A DNA stretch of 64,000 nucleotides, from assembly GCA_023421395.1 (NCBI GenBank), contig JAEZTL010000008.1, forward strand, positions 20,552 to 84,551, in the 5' to 3' direction. Positions 41,682 to 50,032 of the stretch are shown here, in pieces. The notes under the pieces are model-generated. The model ran no database searches, was not told the origin of the DNA, and saw only the letters and a list, made by a program, of their open reading frames with translations. Within the stretch, counting starts at the first letter, position 1, and each line of letters opens with the position of its first letter. This stretch comes from Bacillota bacterium. Lineage in GTDB: Bacteria > Bacillota > Clostridia > Christensenellales > Aristaeellaceae. The position numbers were made by a program, and so were the translations under genes.

Positions 41682-43478
41682 TTATCCCGCCACATACCGG
41701 ATGGCGATCTTTACGCGGGCGCCGCCCGCCGCGCCCTCCTCGGCGGAGAGGCCGTATTCGTCCCCGAAGAACAGCTTGATGCGCCGGTTGACGCTGGTAA
41801 GCCCATAACCCTTGTGCTCCGACGGGTCCGACAGGATGGCCGAAAGCGCCTGCGCGCTCATGCCCGCGCCGTTGTCCGCGATGATGATGGTCACGTCGTC
41901 GCCCTCGCGGCGGATCAGGATGTCGATTTCGCCGCGCTCGATGCCGCCCTCCTCGATGCCGTGGAGCAGCGCGTTTTCCACGATGGGCTGCAGCGTGAGC
42001 TTGGGGATCAACCCGCCCAGCGCGGCCTCGTCCACCTCGGTGCGCACCTCGAAGCTGCCGTCGAAGCGGATGCGCTGGATGGAGAGATAGGTGGTGATGA
42101 GGTCGAATTCGTCCTTGAGCGTCACAATGTCCCGGCCCTTGTTGAGGCTCAGGCGGAAGTAGCGGGACAGCGCGTTGATCATCCAGACGGCGCTGTCCTT
42201 GTCGCCGTCCAGCACGATCCATTTGATGGCGTCCAGCGTGTTGTAAAGGAAGTGGGGGTTGATCTGGGCCTGCAGCGCCTTGAGCTGCGCGTTGCGCACG
42301 TTCACCTGGGCGGTGTAGCTCTCCTCCAACAGGCTCTTGATGCCGGAGATCAGCGACTCCACGTTGTTCTCCAGCCCCCAGAGCGTGGAGGTGGTTTCGG
42401 TGAACCGCTCGAGCCGGCTGGAGAGGCCCCTGAGCCCCTGATCCTCCAATTTTAGGATCGTCCGGTTGACGCGGGTGATCGTCGCGTCCAGCACATAGGA
42501 GAACATCAGCAGGAAGCCCAGCGCCATCAGGATCAGAACGCCGATCAGCGCGGCGGTGCTGCGGGTGGTCAGCGACGTGGAGCCCCATGATAGGCCATAC
42601 TCCCGGGGCACGTAGGACACGAGGTACCAGTCCGGGAATTCCAGCCTGTCGTAGATGAGCAGGCTCCGCTTCCCCTCGTACCGGGACACCAGAACGCCGC
42701 TGGTTCCGGCCGTGACCTGGATCAGGTCCTCCTCCGGCATGATGACCTTTCCGATGAGCGCCTTGTCCTTGTGGGACAGCACGACGCCCTTCGCGTTCAT
42801 CAGGTAGACGGTTTCGTCGGTGTCCCCGATCTGCATCAGGCGGCTGAGGTCTTCCTCCAGGATGTCCACGTACAGAACGCCGGCGAAGCGGCTGAAGTCA
42901 TTGGGCGACATGAGCGCCGACACGCAGGACACCACGAGCTCGCTCCGGGGGGCGTAGTAGCGCGTCCGGCTGTACGTGTCCAGCCACAGTACGCTGCGGG
43001 AGACGGTGAAGTAGCTTCTGAGCTCGGCGGCGTTTTGCAGCATGGACAGCGGATAAAACCGGTCCTTCTGGGAGGCGTACATCCGGTCGTCGGGCACGTA
43101 CAGGCGCAGCTGGTTGATCATGCTCTGGCCGACGTAGCTGTCGAAGGTGCTGTTCATTGCGCGGAAGTCGTCGTACTGCCGGCTCATCGTGCCGCTGTCG
43201 CTGTTTGTCAGCGTGTCGTAGAGGTTCAGCATGACGCCGCTGGCCATGACGGACACGCTGTCAAGCCGGTAATACAGGTTGTCCTTTAGCTGCGCCAGCG
43301 ACCGGGACGCGTACTGCGCCGCGTCCCTTTCCGTCTGCTGGGTCAGGTAGCGGATGAAGAGCGAAACGATGACGATCATCGGGATCACGACAAACAGCAC
43401 GAACAGCACCAGCCACCGCTTGCGGATGCTGGTACTGCCGCCGATGACGCCCAGGCGGTTGGCGATGGATCGGATCAT
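41682..43478 (-). CDS. YesM-type sensor histidine kinase
   Basis: 598 residues. A first membrane span (about 23-45), an extracellular Cache-type region to about 290, a second span near 300-325, a HAMP-like linker and coiled coil, then the His_kinase domain with QINPHFLYNTLDAIKW around H409 and an HATPase domain with NALLHGIEEGG and DNGAGM. It senses an extracellular sugar signal and phosphorylates the YesN-like regulator, whose stop is 12 bp upstream. Strong match to kinases that control Lpl/Yte importers. Confidence 0.92.
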   Translation of the reverse strand: MIRSIANRLGVIGGSTSIRKRWLVLFVLFVVIPMIVIVSLFIRYLTQQTERDAAQYASRSLAQLKDNLYYRLDSVSVMASGVMLNLYDTLTNSDSGTMSRQYDDFRAMNSTFDSYVGQSMINQLRLYVPDDRMYASQKDRFYPLSMLQNAAELRSYFTVSRSVLWLDTYSRTRYYAPRSELVVSCVSALMSPNDFSRFAGVLYVDILEEDLSRLMQIGDTDETVYLMNAKGVVLSHKDKALIGKVIMPEEDLIQVTAGTSGVLVSRYEGKRSLLIYDRLEFPDWYLVSYVPREYGLSWGSTSLTTRSTAALIGVLILMALGFLLMFSYVLDATITRVNRTILKLEDQGLRGLSSRLERFTETTSTLWGLENNVESLISGIKSLLEESYTAQVNVRNAQLKALQAQINPHFLYNTLDAIKWIVLDGDKDSAVWMINALSRYFRLSLNKGRDIVTLKDEFDLITTYLSIQRIRFDGSFEVRTEVDEAALGGLIPKLTLQPIVENALLHGIEEGGIERGEIDILIRREGDDVTIIIADNGAGMSAQALSAILSDPSEHKGYGLTSVNRRIKLFFGDEYGLSAEEGAAGGARVKIAIRYVAG

Positions 43479-43490
43479 GGCGCGCCCCCC

Positions 43491-45089
43491 TTACCGGATG
43501 ACCCGGTCCCTGTATTCGTTGGGCGTCAGGCCCGTATGCTTTTTGAAGAGCCGGGTAAAGTAGCTGGGCGAGGCGTACCCCACCGCGTAGCACACGTCGT
43601 ACTGCTTGTTGCCCACGTCGGAGAGCATCTCCTTGGCCTTTTCCATCCGAAGCTCCGTCAGGTATTCGTTGATGGTCATGCCGGTCTCCCGCTTGAACAG
43701 CTGGCAGACGTAGGTGGGCGTCAAGAAGACCTGCTGCGCGATTTCCGCGATGGTGATGGTGCCGGAGAACTTCTCCTGCAAGAGCGCCTTGATCCGCGCG
43801 ATGACGAAATCCTCCTGCCCGCGGCCGTGGGCGGCCAGCTGGTTCATCGTTTCGTGGTAGCGGGAGAAGACCGTGCGCAGCATCTCGGCGTCGTCCCGGC
43901 AGCAGAAAAAGTGCTCGCAGGCGTCCCGCAGCCTCCGGTAGCGCGCCTGCTCGGTGTCCAGGCGGCTCAGGTGCGCGAAGCGGCCAAGCGCCATCAGAAG
44001 GTAGAAGAGGACATTGCGCTTCTCGTCCGGGTCGGCGATGGCGCCCACCTCGACGCACAGCGTGTCGATGAAGTCGGCACGCTGCGCCTGAAGCGCGATG
44101 AGCGCCCGTTTTTCCAGCCGCTCCAGGCTGGACCCGGCGTCCCCCTCCCCGGCCTCGTCCATCCGGACGGCGCCGTTTCGCGCGTCCGCCACGCCCGTGT
44201 TGACGGCGCGCCCGGCGCTCAGGTATCCCTCCCGCAGGTTCGCGTAGCCGTGGACGCTCCGGCCGATTCCGACGCGCGCCTCGATGTCCAGCCGCGCCTT
44301 GAGCCCCGTCAGCAGCCGGGCGGACAGCGCGCACAGCGCCTCCCGGGAAGCTTCGGCATCCACGCCGGGCAGGATGACCGTAAATTCGCCCCGCTCGCTC
44401 TCAAACACCGTGCCCCGCGCGCCCGGGCCGATTACTTCCTCGGCCAGGTCCCTCACCGCGATGGAAAGAAGCTGGCGCTCGTGCTCGCTCCGGGGGGCAA
44501 AGCAGGTGTAGAAGTTGTCGATACTCAGCACCATCACCGCATGGGGCGCGTCCAGCGAGAGGTTGAGGCCCAGATAGCGCACCAGATCCTCTAGCCCCTC
44601 CGCGTCCTCCGGTTCGTCCCGGATCAGGCGCATGAGAAGCTTCTCCTGCAAAAGCGGCATGCTGCTTTTCAGCCGGTCCTCGAGGTCCGAGAGCGCCGCC
44701 TTCTGCGCCCGCTCCCGGTCCAGCATGGCCGTGACGCGCCGTATCGTCTCGCCCAGCTGGTCGAGGTCGATGGATTTGAGGATGTAGTCGATCGCCTCCA
44801 CCTTGAGCGCGCTCTTGAGGTAGTCCAGGTCGTCATACCCGCTGACGAAGATCACCTTGACGCCGGGGTCCCGCTCCTTGAGCCGCCGGGCCAGCTCGAT
44901 CCCGTCCATCTGCGGCATGCGCACGTCGGTGATCACCATATCCACAGGATGGTCCCTCAGCCACTCCCAGGCCTCCAGCCCGCTGGCCGCCTCGCCCTCC
45001 ACCGATACGCCGTACGCGCTCCAGGGGAAATGCCTTCTCAGGCCGCTGCGCACGCGCTTCTCGTCATCCACCAGCATCGCCTTGTACAT
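43491..45089 (-). CDS. YesN-type response regulator with AraC output domain
   Basis: 532 residues from the ATG at 45089. Receiver domain 1-120 with LVDDE and phospho-acceptor D55 in VITDVRMP. The middle region (about 130-420) is a GGDEF-like or YesN linker domain of unknown role. The last 100 residues are two AraC helix-turn-helices: IAEIAQQVFLTPTYVCQLFK and VGYASPSYFTRLFKKHTG. It likely activates the importer operon downstream. Confidence 0.92.
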   Translation of the reverse strand: MYKAMLVDDEKRVRSGLRRHFPWSAYGVSVEGEAASGLEAWEWLRDHPVDMVITDVRMPQMDGIELARRLKERDPGVKVIFVSGYDDLDYLKSALKVEAIDYILKSIDLDQLGETIRRVTAMLDRERAQKAALSDLEDRLKSSMPLLQEKLLMRLIRDEPEDAEGLEDLVRYLGLNLSLDAPHAVMVLSIDNFYTCFAPRSEHERQLLSIAVRDLAEEVIGPGARGTVFESERGEFTVILPGVDAEASREALCALSARLLTGLKARLDIEARVGIGRSVHGYANLREGYLSAGRAVNTGVADARNGAVRMDEAGEGDAGSSLERLEKRALIALQAQRADFIDTLCVEVGAIADPDEKRNVLFYLLMALGRFAHLSRLDTEQARYRRLRDACEHFFCCRDDAEMLRTVFSRYHETMNQLAAHGRGQEDFVIARIKALLQEKFSGTITIAEIAQQVFLTPTYVCQLFKRETGMTINEYLTELRMEKAKEMLSDVGNKQYDVCYAVGYASPSYFTRLFKKHTGLTPNEYRDRVIR

Positions 45090-45125
45090 TCTGCATCGCC
45101 TCGCCCGCGGTATTGTCCAATTAAA

Positions 45126-45155
45126 AGTGTAGGGACAGGCGCCGCCCCCTGTCAA
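45126..45155 (-). promoter_or_regulatory. Promoter of the YesN/YesM operon
   Basis: Minus strand: TTGACA (45155-45150), 18-nt spacer, TACACT (45131-45126), 37 nt before the start codon. Confidence 0.5.
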
Positions 45156-45260
45156 GGGAAACACCATAAATTAGAATATAGAACCATAATTCATAATCCC
45201 GTGACCGGCGCGGCGATTTTTTACGTTTCTGTGGTACACTCGTCGGGAGAGGTGGTTTCC

Positions 45261-45932
45261 GTGCATCGAATCCTGATCGTCGAAGACGAGGCGGCCATCG
45301 CCGGCGCGATCCGGCGCCACTTGGAAACCTGGGGCTTCGAGGCGCGCGTCGCGCCGGATTTCCGGAACGTGCTGGGCGAATTCTTGTCCTACGCGCCCCA
45401 ATTGGTGCTGATGGACATCTCGCTGCCGTTTTTCAGCGGCTACCACTGGTGCGCCGAAATCCGCAAGCTGTCCAGCGTGCCGGTCATCTTCCTTTCAAGC
45501 GCGTCGGACAGCATGAACATCGTGATGGCGGTGTCGATGGGCGCGGACGATTTTCTGGCCAAGCCCTTCGATAGCAGCGTGCTGGTGGCGAAGATTCAGG
45601 CGATGATGCGCCGCGCCTACGACTTTGCCGGCGCCGGCGACATCATCGAGCGCCGGGGCGCGATCCTGAACCTTTCCGACGCGACGCTGCGCCATGGCGA
45701 AGCGAAGATCGACCTGACGAAGAACGAGCTCGGCATCCTCCGGACGCTGATGAAGAGCCCCGGCAAGGTGGTGGCGCGCGAAACGCTGATGTAGCAGCTC
45801 TGGGAGACGGACAGCTTTGTGGATGAAAACACGCTGTCGGTCAACGTGGCCAGGCTCCGGCGCAAGTTGGAGGCGGCCGGGCTCGGCGGCTTCATCGAAA
45901 CCAGAAAGGGCATGGGCTACAGCGTGCCGTAA
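45261..45932 (+). pseudogene. BceR/GraR-type response regulator interrupted by an amber codon
   Basis: Read through, the frame gives a normal 223-residue OmpR-class regulator: GTG start at 45261 with GGAGAGGTGG upstream, receiver with VEDE and acceptor D52 in LMDISLP, and a winged helix. Codon 178 is TAG (45792-45794), just after the ARETLM block and before QLWETDSFVDENTLSVNV, which includes the DNA-recognition helix. The sequence on both sides is intact and in frame, ending GMGYSVP and TAA at 45930. A single base change (for example GAG to TAG) explains it. Without readthrough the product lacks DNA binding. A sequencing error is possible. Confidence 0.85.
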
Positions 45933-45947
45933 GGCGGAGGGAAGCGC

Positions 45948-46925
45948 ATGGTTTCTTATTTAAAGGCCCGGGCCCGGGCCGCGCTGGCGCTTATATTGTG
46001 CGCGGCGGTGTTTGCCGCGGTGTTCGCGCTGTACCGCCTGCCCTGGCAGGCGGCACTGTACGCCGGGGCGCTGTGTCTCGGGCTTCTGACCGCGCTGGCG
46101 GCCGCGGACTTTCTAAAATTCCGGAGGCGGCGCGAGCGGATCATGGCGCTCGGGCGGGAGGCGCTGATCTCGCCGGAGGGGCTGCCCGCGCCGGCGGACC
46201 CGCTCGAGGCGGACTATCAGGCGCTGATCCGCGCGCTTAATGGCGACCGCGCCGCCCGTCTGGCGGAGGCGGCCGCGCGCTTTGACGGAATGACCGAATA
46301 CTACACGCTCTGGGCGCACCAGATCAAGACCCCCATCGCCGCGATGCGGCTGCTTTTGCAGGAGGATGCGCCCGACCCGGCGGAGCTCTCCGGAGAGCTG
46401 TTCAAGATTGAGCAGTACGTGGAGATGGCGCTTTGCTACCTCCGGCTGGACGGCGAGTCCACCGACTACGTGCTGCGCGCGGCGGACCTGGACGAGGTGG
46501 TGCGCCAGGCGCTCCGGAAGTACGCGCCCCAGTTCATCCGGCGCAGGGTTTCGCTTGATTATGCGCCGCTGGGCGCGAAGGCGCTGACCGATGAAAAGTG
46601 GCTGTCCTTCGTGGTGGAGCAGGTGCTGTCCAACGCGCTCAAATACGCGCCCGAAGGCCGGGTGCGCATCCGTCTGGAAGAGCCTTTGAAGCTGGTGATC
46701 GAGGACGACGGCATCGGCATCGCGCCGGAGGACCTGCCCCGCGTGTTCGAAAAAGGGTTCACCGGCCTCAACGGCCGCTATGACAAGCGCGCCACCGGCA
46801 TCGGGCTGTACCTCAGCAGGCGGATCATGAAAAACCTGGGCCACGGAATTTCCATTGCCTCGGAGGTGGGCAAGGGCACCGCCGTCCGGCTGGACCTGGC
46901 GGCGCGCCCCCTCGAGGTGGAGTGA
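45948..46925 (+). CDS. BceS-type intramembrane-sensing histidine kinase
   Basis: 325 residues. Two closely spaced membrane helices (about 12-30 and 34-54) with almost no extracellular loop, then the kinase: H124 in WAHQIKTPIAAM, N box VLSNALKYAPEG, and G boxes DDGIGI and GIGLYLSRR. This class does not sense its ligand directly but takes the signal from the BceAB transporter. It starts 15 bp after the regulator stop. The intact kinase beside a broken regulator is notable. Confidence 0.92.
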   Translation: MVSYLKARARAALALILCAAVFAAVFALYRLPWQAALYAGALCLGLLTALAAADFLKFRRRRERIMALGREALISPEGLPAPADPLEADYQALIRALNGDRAARLAEAAARFDGMTEYYTLWAHQIKTPIAAMRLLLQEDAPDPAELSGELFKIEQYVEMALCYLRLDGESTDYVLRAADLDEVVRQALRKYAPQFIRRRVSLDYAPLGAKALTDEKWLSFVVEQVLSNALKYAPEGRVRIRLEEPLKLVIEDDGIGIAPEDLPRVFEKGFTGLNGRYDKRATGIGLYLSRRIMKNLGHGISIASEVGKGTAVRLDLAARPLEVE

Positions 46926-46933
46926 GGCGAACC

Positions 46934-46968
46934 TTACCGGATTGTAAGACGGCGCGTCAAACTGTAAG
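46934..46968 (+). promoter_or_regulatory. Candidate BceR-type operator before the ABC genes
   Basis: TTACC-GGAT-TGTAA (46934-46947) matches the BceR-family inverted repeat TNACA-N4-TGTAA at 8 of 9 defined positions. A second TGTAAG (46963-46968) repeats the right half exactly 20 bp downstream. A TACAAT box (47002-47007) without a -35 partner follows, as expected for an activator-dependent promoter. Confidence 0.6.
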
Positions 46969-47038
46969 CCGGATCGATGGCGCCCGCCGCCCCGGCGCTG
47001 CTACAATATGGCCGTAAACCAAAAAACGGAGGGACAAC

Positions 47039-47803
47039 ATGGCCATACTGGAAGTGGAGAACCTGAAAAAAATCTATACCACGCGCTTCGGCGCGCAAAA
47101 GGTGCAGGCCCTTGGCAGGGTGTCCTTTGCGGTGGAGCAGGGGGAGTTCGTGGCAATCATGGGCGAATCCGGCTCCGGAAAGACGACGCTTCTCAACCTG
47201 CTGGCGGCCTTCGACCGCCCCACCGACGGCGAAGTGCGCCTGAATGGGAAAACCCTTTCCTCGGTGCCGGAGCGGGAGATCGCCGCCTTTCGGCGGGACA
47301 ACCTGGGCTTTGTCTTCCAGGACTTCAACCTCCTGGATACCTTCTCGCTCCAGGACAACATCTTCCTGCCGCTGGTGCTGGCGGGCAAGGGATACCCGGA
47401 GATGCGGGAGCGCATGCTGCCCATCGCCCGGAAGCTGGGCATCGAAGGCATTCTGGAAAAGTACCCTTATGAAGTCTCCGGCGGGCAGAAGCAGCGCGCC
47501 GCCGTGGCCCGCGCGCTGATCACGGACCCCGCGATGGTACTGGCGGACGAGCCCACCGGCGCGCTGGACTCCCGCGCCGCCGACGAGCTGATGCGCCTTT
47601 TCGGTGAGATCAACCGGGGCGGGCAGACGGTTTTGATGGTCACCCACTCCACCAGGGCCGCCAGCCACGCCAGCCGTGTATTGTTCATCAAGGACGGCGA
47701 GGTGTTCCACCAGATTTACCGTGGCGCGTCGGACGACGGCGAACTGTACCAGAAGATCGCGGGGGCGCTGACGCTGATGGCGACGGGCGGTGACCGGCGA
47801 TGA
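47039..47803 (+). CDS. BceA-type ABC transporter ATP-binding protein
   Basis: 254 residues of the MacB/BceA class. Walker A GESGSGKTT at about 39-47, Q loop FVFQDFNLLD, signature VSGGQKQR and Walker B LADEPTGALD are all present. With BceB it forms a pump or target-protection complex against cell-wall-active peptides. AACGGAGGG lies before the ATG, and its stop overlaps the BceB start by 4 bp. Confidence 0.93.
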   Translation: MAILEVENLKKIYTTRFGAQKVQALGRVSFAVEQGEFVAIMGESGSGKTTLLNLLAAFDRPTDGEVRLNGKTLSSVPEREIAAFRRDNLGFVFQDFNLLDTFSLQDNIFLPLVLAGKGYPEMRERMLPIARKLGIEGILEKYPYEVSGGQKQRAAVARALITDPAMVLADEPTGALDSRAADELMRLFGEINRGGQTVLMVTHSTRAASHASRVLFIKDGEVFHQIYRGASDDGELYQKIAGALTLMATGGDRR

Positions 47804-49806
47804 CCACCGCGTTCTACGCCCGCCTCGCGCGGATGAACATCAAAAATAACCGCAGAATCTACCTGCCCTATATTCTGACTTGCGCCGGCATGGTGGCCAT
47901 GTTTTATATCGTGGCCTTCCTGTCCTCCGACCGGGAGGTAGGGCGGATCGCCGGCGGGCAGATGCTGCAGATGATCCTGGGTTTTGGCGTGGGCGTCGTG
48001 GCGGTGTTCGCCGCGATCTTCCTATTCTACACCAGCTCCTTTGTCATGAAGCGGCGCCGGATGGAGCTGGGGCTTTTCAACGTGCTGGGCATGGGCAAGC
48101 GGCACATCGCGCGGGTGATGCTGCACGAGAGCCTGCTCGTGTCGCTTTTCAGCCTTCTGGGGGGCCTTGCGGCGGGCATCCTGCTGAGCAAGCTGGGCCA
48201 GCTGATCATGCTGCGCCTTTTGGAGAAGACGGCCTCCTTTGACTTCACCGTGTCGGGCTTCGCGGCCCTCGCCACGGCGGCGCTGTTTGCGGGCGTATTC
48301 TTCCTGATCCTGCTGAACGGCCTCCGGCAGGTGCGCTCGACCAGCCCGGCGGAACTGATGCGCGGCGCGAGCGCCGGCGAGCGGGAGCCCCGGGCCAATT
48401 ACGCGCTGGCAATCCTGGGCGCGGCGCTCTTGGGTGCGGGCTACTACCTGGCGCTGACCGTCCAGAACCCCATCGAGGCGATGAGCTGGTTTTTCGTGGC
48501 GGTAATCCTGGTGATTCTGGGCACGTATCTGCTGTTCATATCCGGCAGCGTGGCGCTTCTGAAGCTTCTGCGCCGTAACAAGCGCTATTACTACCGCACC
48601 AGCCACTTCGTGTCGGTGTCGGGCATGTTCTACCGGATGAAGCGAAACGGCGCGGGCCTGGCGTCCATCTGCATCCTGTCGACGATGGTACTGGTGATGA
48701 TCTCCGCAACCACCTGCCTGTACGCGGGCGCGGGTGACGCCATGCGCGTGCGCTTTCCGCGGAACATCGTCATCGAGACGGATACCGCCGGGCCCGAGGT
48801 GCCTCCGGCCGTGGAGGCGGCGGTGCGCGCGGCGCTGGAGGAGGCCGGGACCCGGGCGGAAAACCTGCTGGACTACCGCTATCTGTCCTTTTCGGCGATT
48901 GCAGACGGCGACCGGCTGGAACTGGACGGGGCGGGGAGCGATCTCGCCGGCACGCTCGGGCGGCTGGTCCGCGTGTGCGCGGTGCCGGCCGAGGACTATA
49001 CGCGCCTTTCAGGCCGGGCGCTGATCCTGCAGGAGGGCGAAGTCGCGGTCTACGAAAAGGGCTTGAAGGCCGGGGATGCGATCACCATCGGCGGCTTCTC
49101 CCGCCGCGTGGGTGAAAAACTGGACGCCTTTGTCGGCGCGGAAGCCGACGCCATGAGCGTTGTCGACTCGCTCTACGTGTTCGTGCCTTCGGCGGAGGAC
49201 ATGCGCGCGCTCTACGAAGCGCAGAAGGCGGCCTACGGCAAAAACGCCTCGGCCTACCATTATTACTACGGGTTTGACCTGCCGCTGGACCGCCCCGCTC
49301 AGGCGGCGCTGGCCGAAACCATCGCCGCCCGGCTGGAAACGGCGTCGCCCGGTTCCCGCGTGGAGGGCGCGGCGGGATCCTGGGACGACTTTTTGGGCAT
49401 TTACGGCGGCCTGCTCTTTCTGGGGCTCCTGCTGGGGCTTACGTTCGTCCTGGCGGCCGGGATGATCATGTACTACAAGCAGGTTACGGAAGGCTACGAG
49501 GACAACGCGCGCTTCGACATCCTGAAAAAAGTCGGCATGACGGACCGCGAGATCCGCAAGGCCATCAACTCACAGGTGCTGACGGTGTTCGCGCTGCCCC
49601 TCGCCGCCGCGGCCCTCCACATGGCCTTCGCGTTTCCGATGGTGGCCAAGATGCTCAAGGTATTCAACCTGACCAATATATCGCTCTTTCTCTCGGTGAC
49701 AGCGGCCACGATTCTGGTGTTCGCGGCGCTCTACGTGGCGGCTTACCTGACCACCGCCCGCGCCTACCTCGCCATCGTCCGCGGCGCGGGCGGCCGGATT
49801 CGCTAA
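47800..49806 (+). CDS. BceB-type ABC transporter permease
   Basis: 668 residues with ten predicted membrane helices: one at the N terminus, two groups (about 50-240 and 280-320), and three at the C terminus. A large extracellular domain lies between about 320 and 525, the feature that binds peptide antibiotics or their lipid targets in this family. FtsX-type core segments are visible (SLLGGLAAGILLSKLGQLI). It transmits flux to the BceS kinase. Confidence 0.92.
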   Translation: MTTAFYARLARMNIKNNRRIYLPYILTCAGMVAMFYIVAFLSSDREVGRIAGGQMLQMILGFGVGVVAVFAAIFLFYTSSFVMKRRRMELGLFNVLGMGKRHIARVMLHESLLVSLFSLLGGLAAGILLSKLGQLIMLRLLEKTASFDFTVSGFAALATAALFAGVFFLILLNGLRQVRSTSPAELMRGASAGEREPRANYALAILGAALLGAGYYLALTVQNPIEAMSWFFVAVILVILGTYLLFISGSVALLKLLRRNKRYYYRTSHFVSVSGMFYRMKRNGAGLASICILSTMVLVMISATTCLYAGAGDAMRVRFPRNIVIETDTAGPEVPPAVEAAVRAALEEAGTRAENLLDYRYLSFSAIADGDRLELDGAGSDLAGTLGRLVRVCAVPAEDYTRLSGRALILQEGEVAVYEKGLKAGDAITIGGFSRRVGEKLDAFVGAEADAMSVVDSLYVFVPSAEDMRALYEAQKAAYGKNASAYHYYYGFDLPLDRPAQAALAETIAARLETASPGSRVEGAAGSWDDFLGIYGGLLFLGLLLGLTFVLAAGMIMYYKQVTEGYEDNARFDILKKVGMTDREIRKAINSQVLTVFALPLAAAALHMAFAFPMVAKMLKVFNLTNISLFLSVTAATILVFAALYVAAYLTTARAYLAIVRGAGGRIR

Positions 49807-49822
49807 CGCCATACGCCCCGAA

Positions 49823-49856
49823 GCCGCCTCCGGTTTTCGCCGGAAGGCGGTTTTTT
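49823..49856 (+). terminator. Intrinsic terminator of the Bce operon
   Basis: GC stem (49823-49833 with 49840-49850, one mismatch), TTTTCG loop, and a T6 tract at 49851-49856. Confidence 0.85.
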
Positions 49857-49949
49857 CGCGCGGCAAGGCGCGTCGCCGGTGCGCGCGGATTTCGGCGGTG
49901 CGGAGCGGCGGCAACCTCAAATTGTGATAGCTTATTGACGATATAAATA

Positions 49950-49978
49950 TTGTATCGATGTAAATAACATGATATAAT
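49950..49978 (+). promoter_or_regulatory. Extended -10 promoter of the T7SS operon
   Basis: TGATATAAT gives an extended -10 box (TATAAT at 49973-49978). TTGTAT (49950-49955) is a weak -35 at a 17-nt distance. It lies in an AT-rich block that contrasts with the GC-rich surroundings, about 54 nt before EssC. Confidence 0.65.
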
Positions 49979-50032
49979 CGCATGGAATTGGGTCTTCCAG
50001 AAAAAGGAATAAGAAGGCGGGGGCGCGGGTAC

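Noticed and set aside
41682..45089. The YesN/YesM pair as a chemotaxis or quorum system
   Set aside because: Cache-type sensor, YesM kinase core and AraC output next to Lpl-type permeases clearly indicate sugar sensing.
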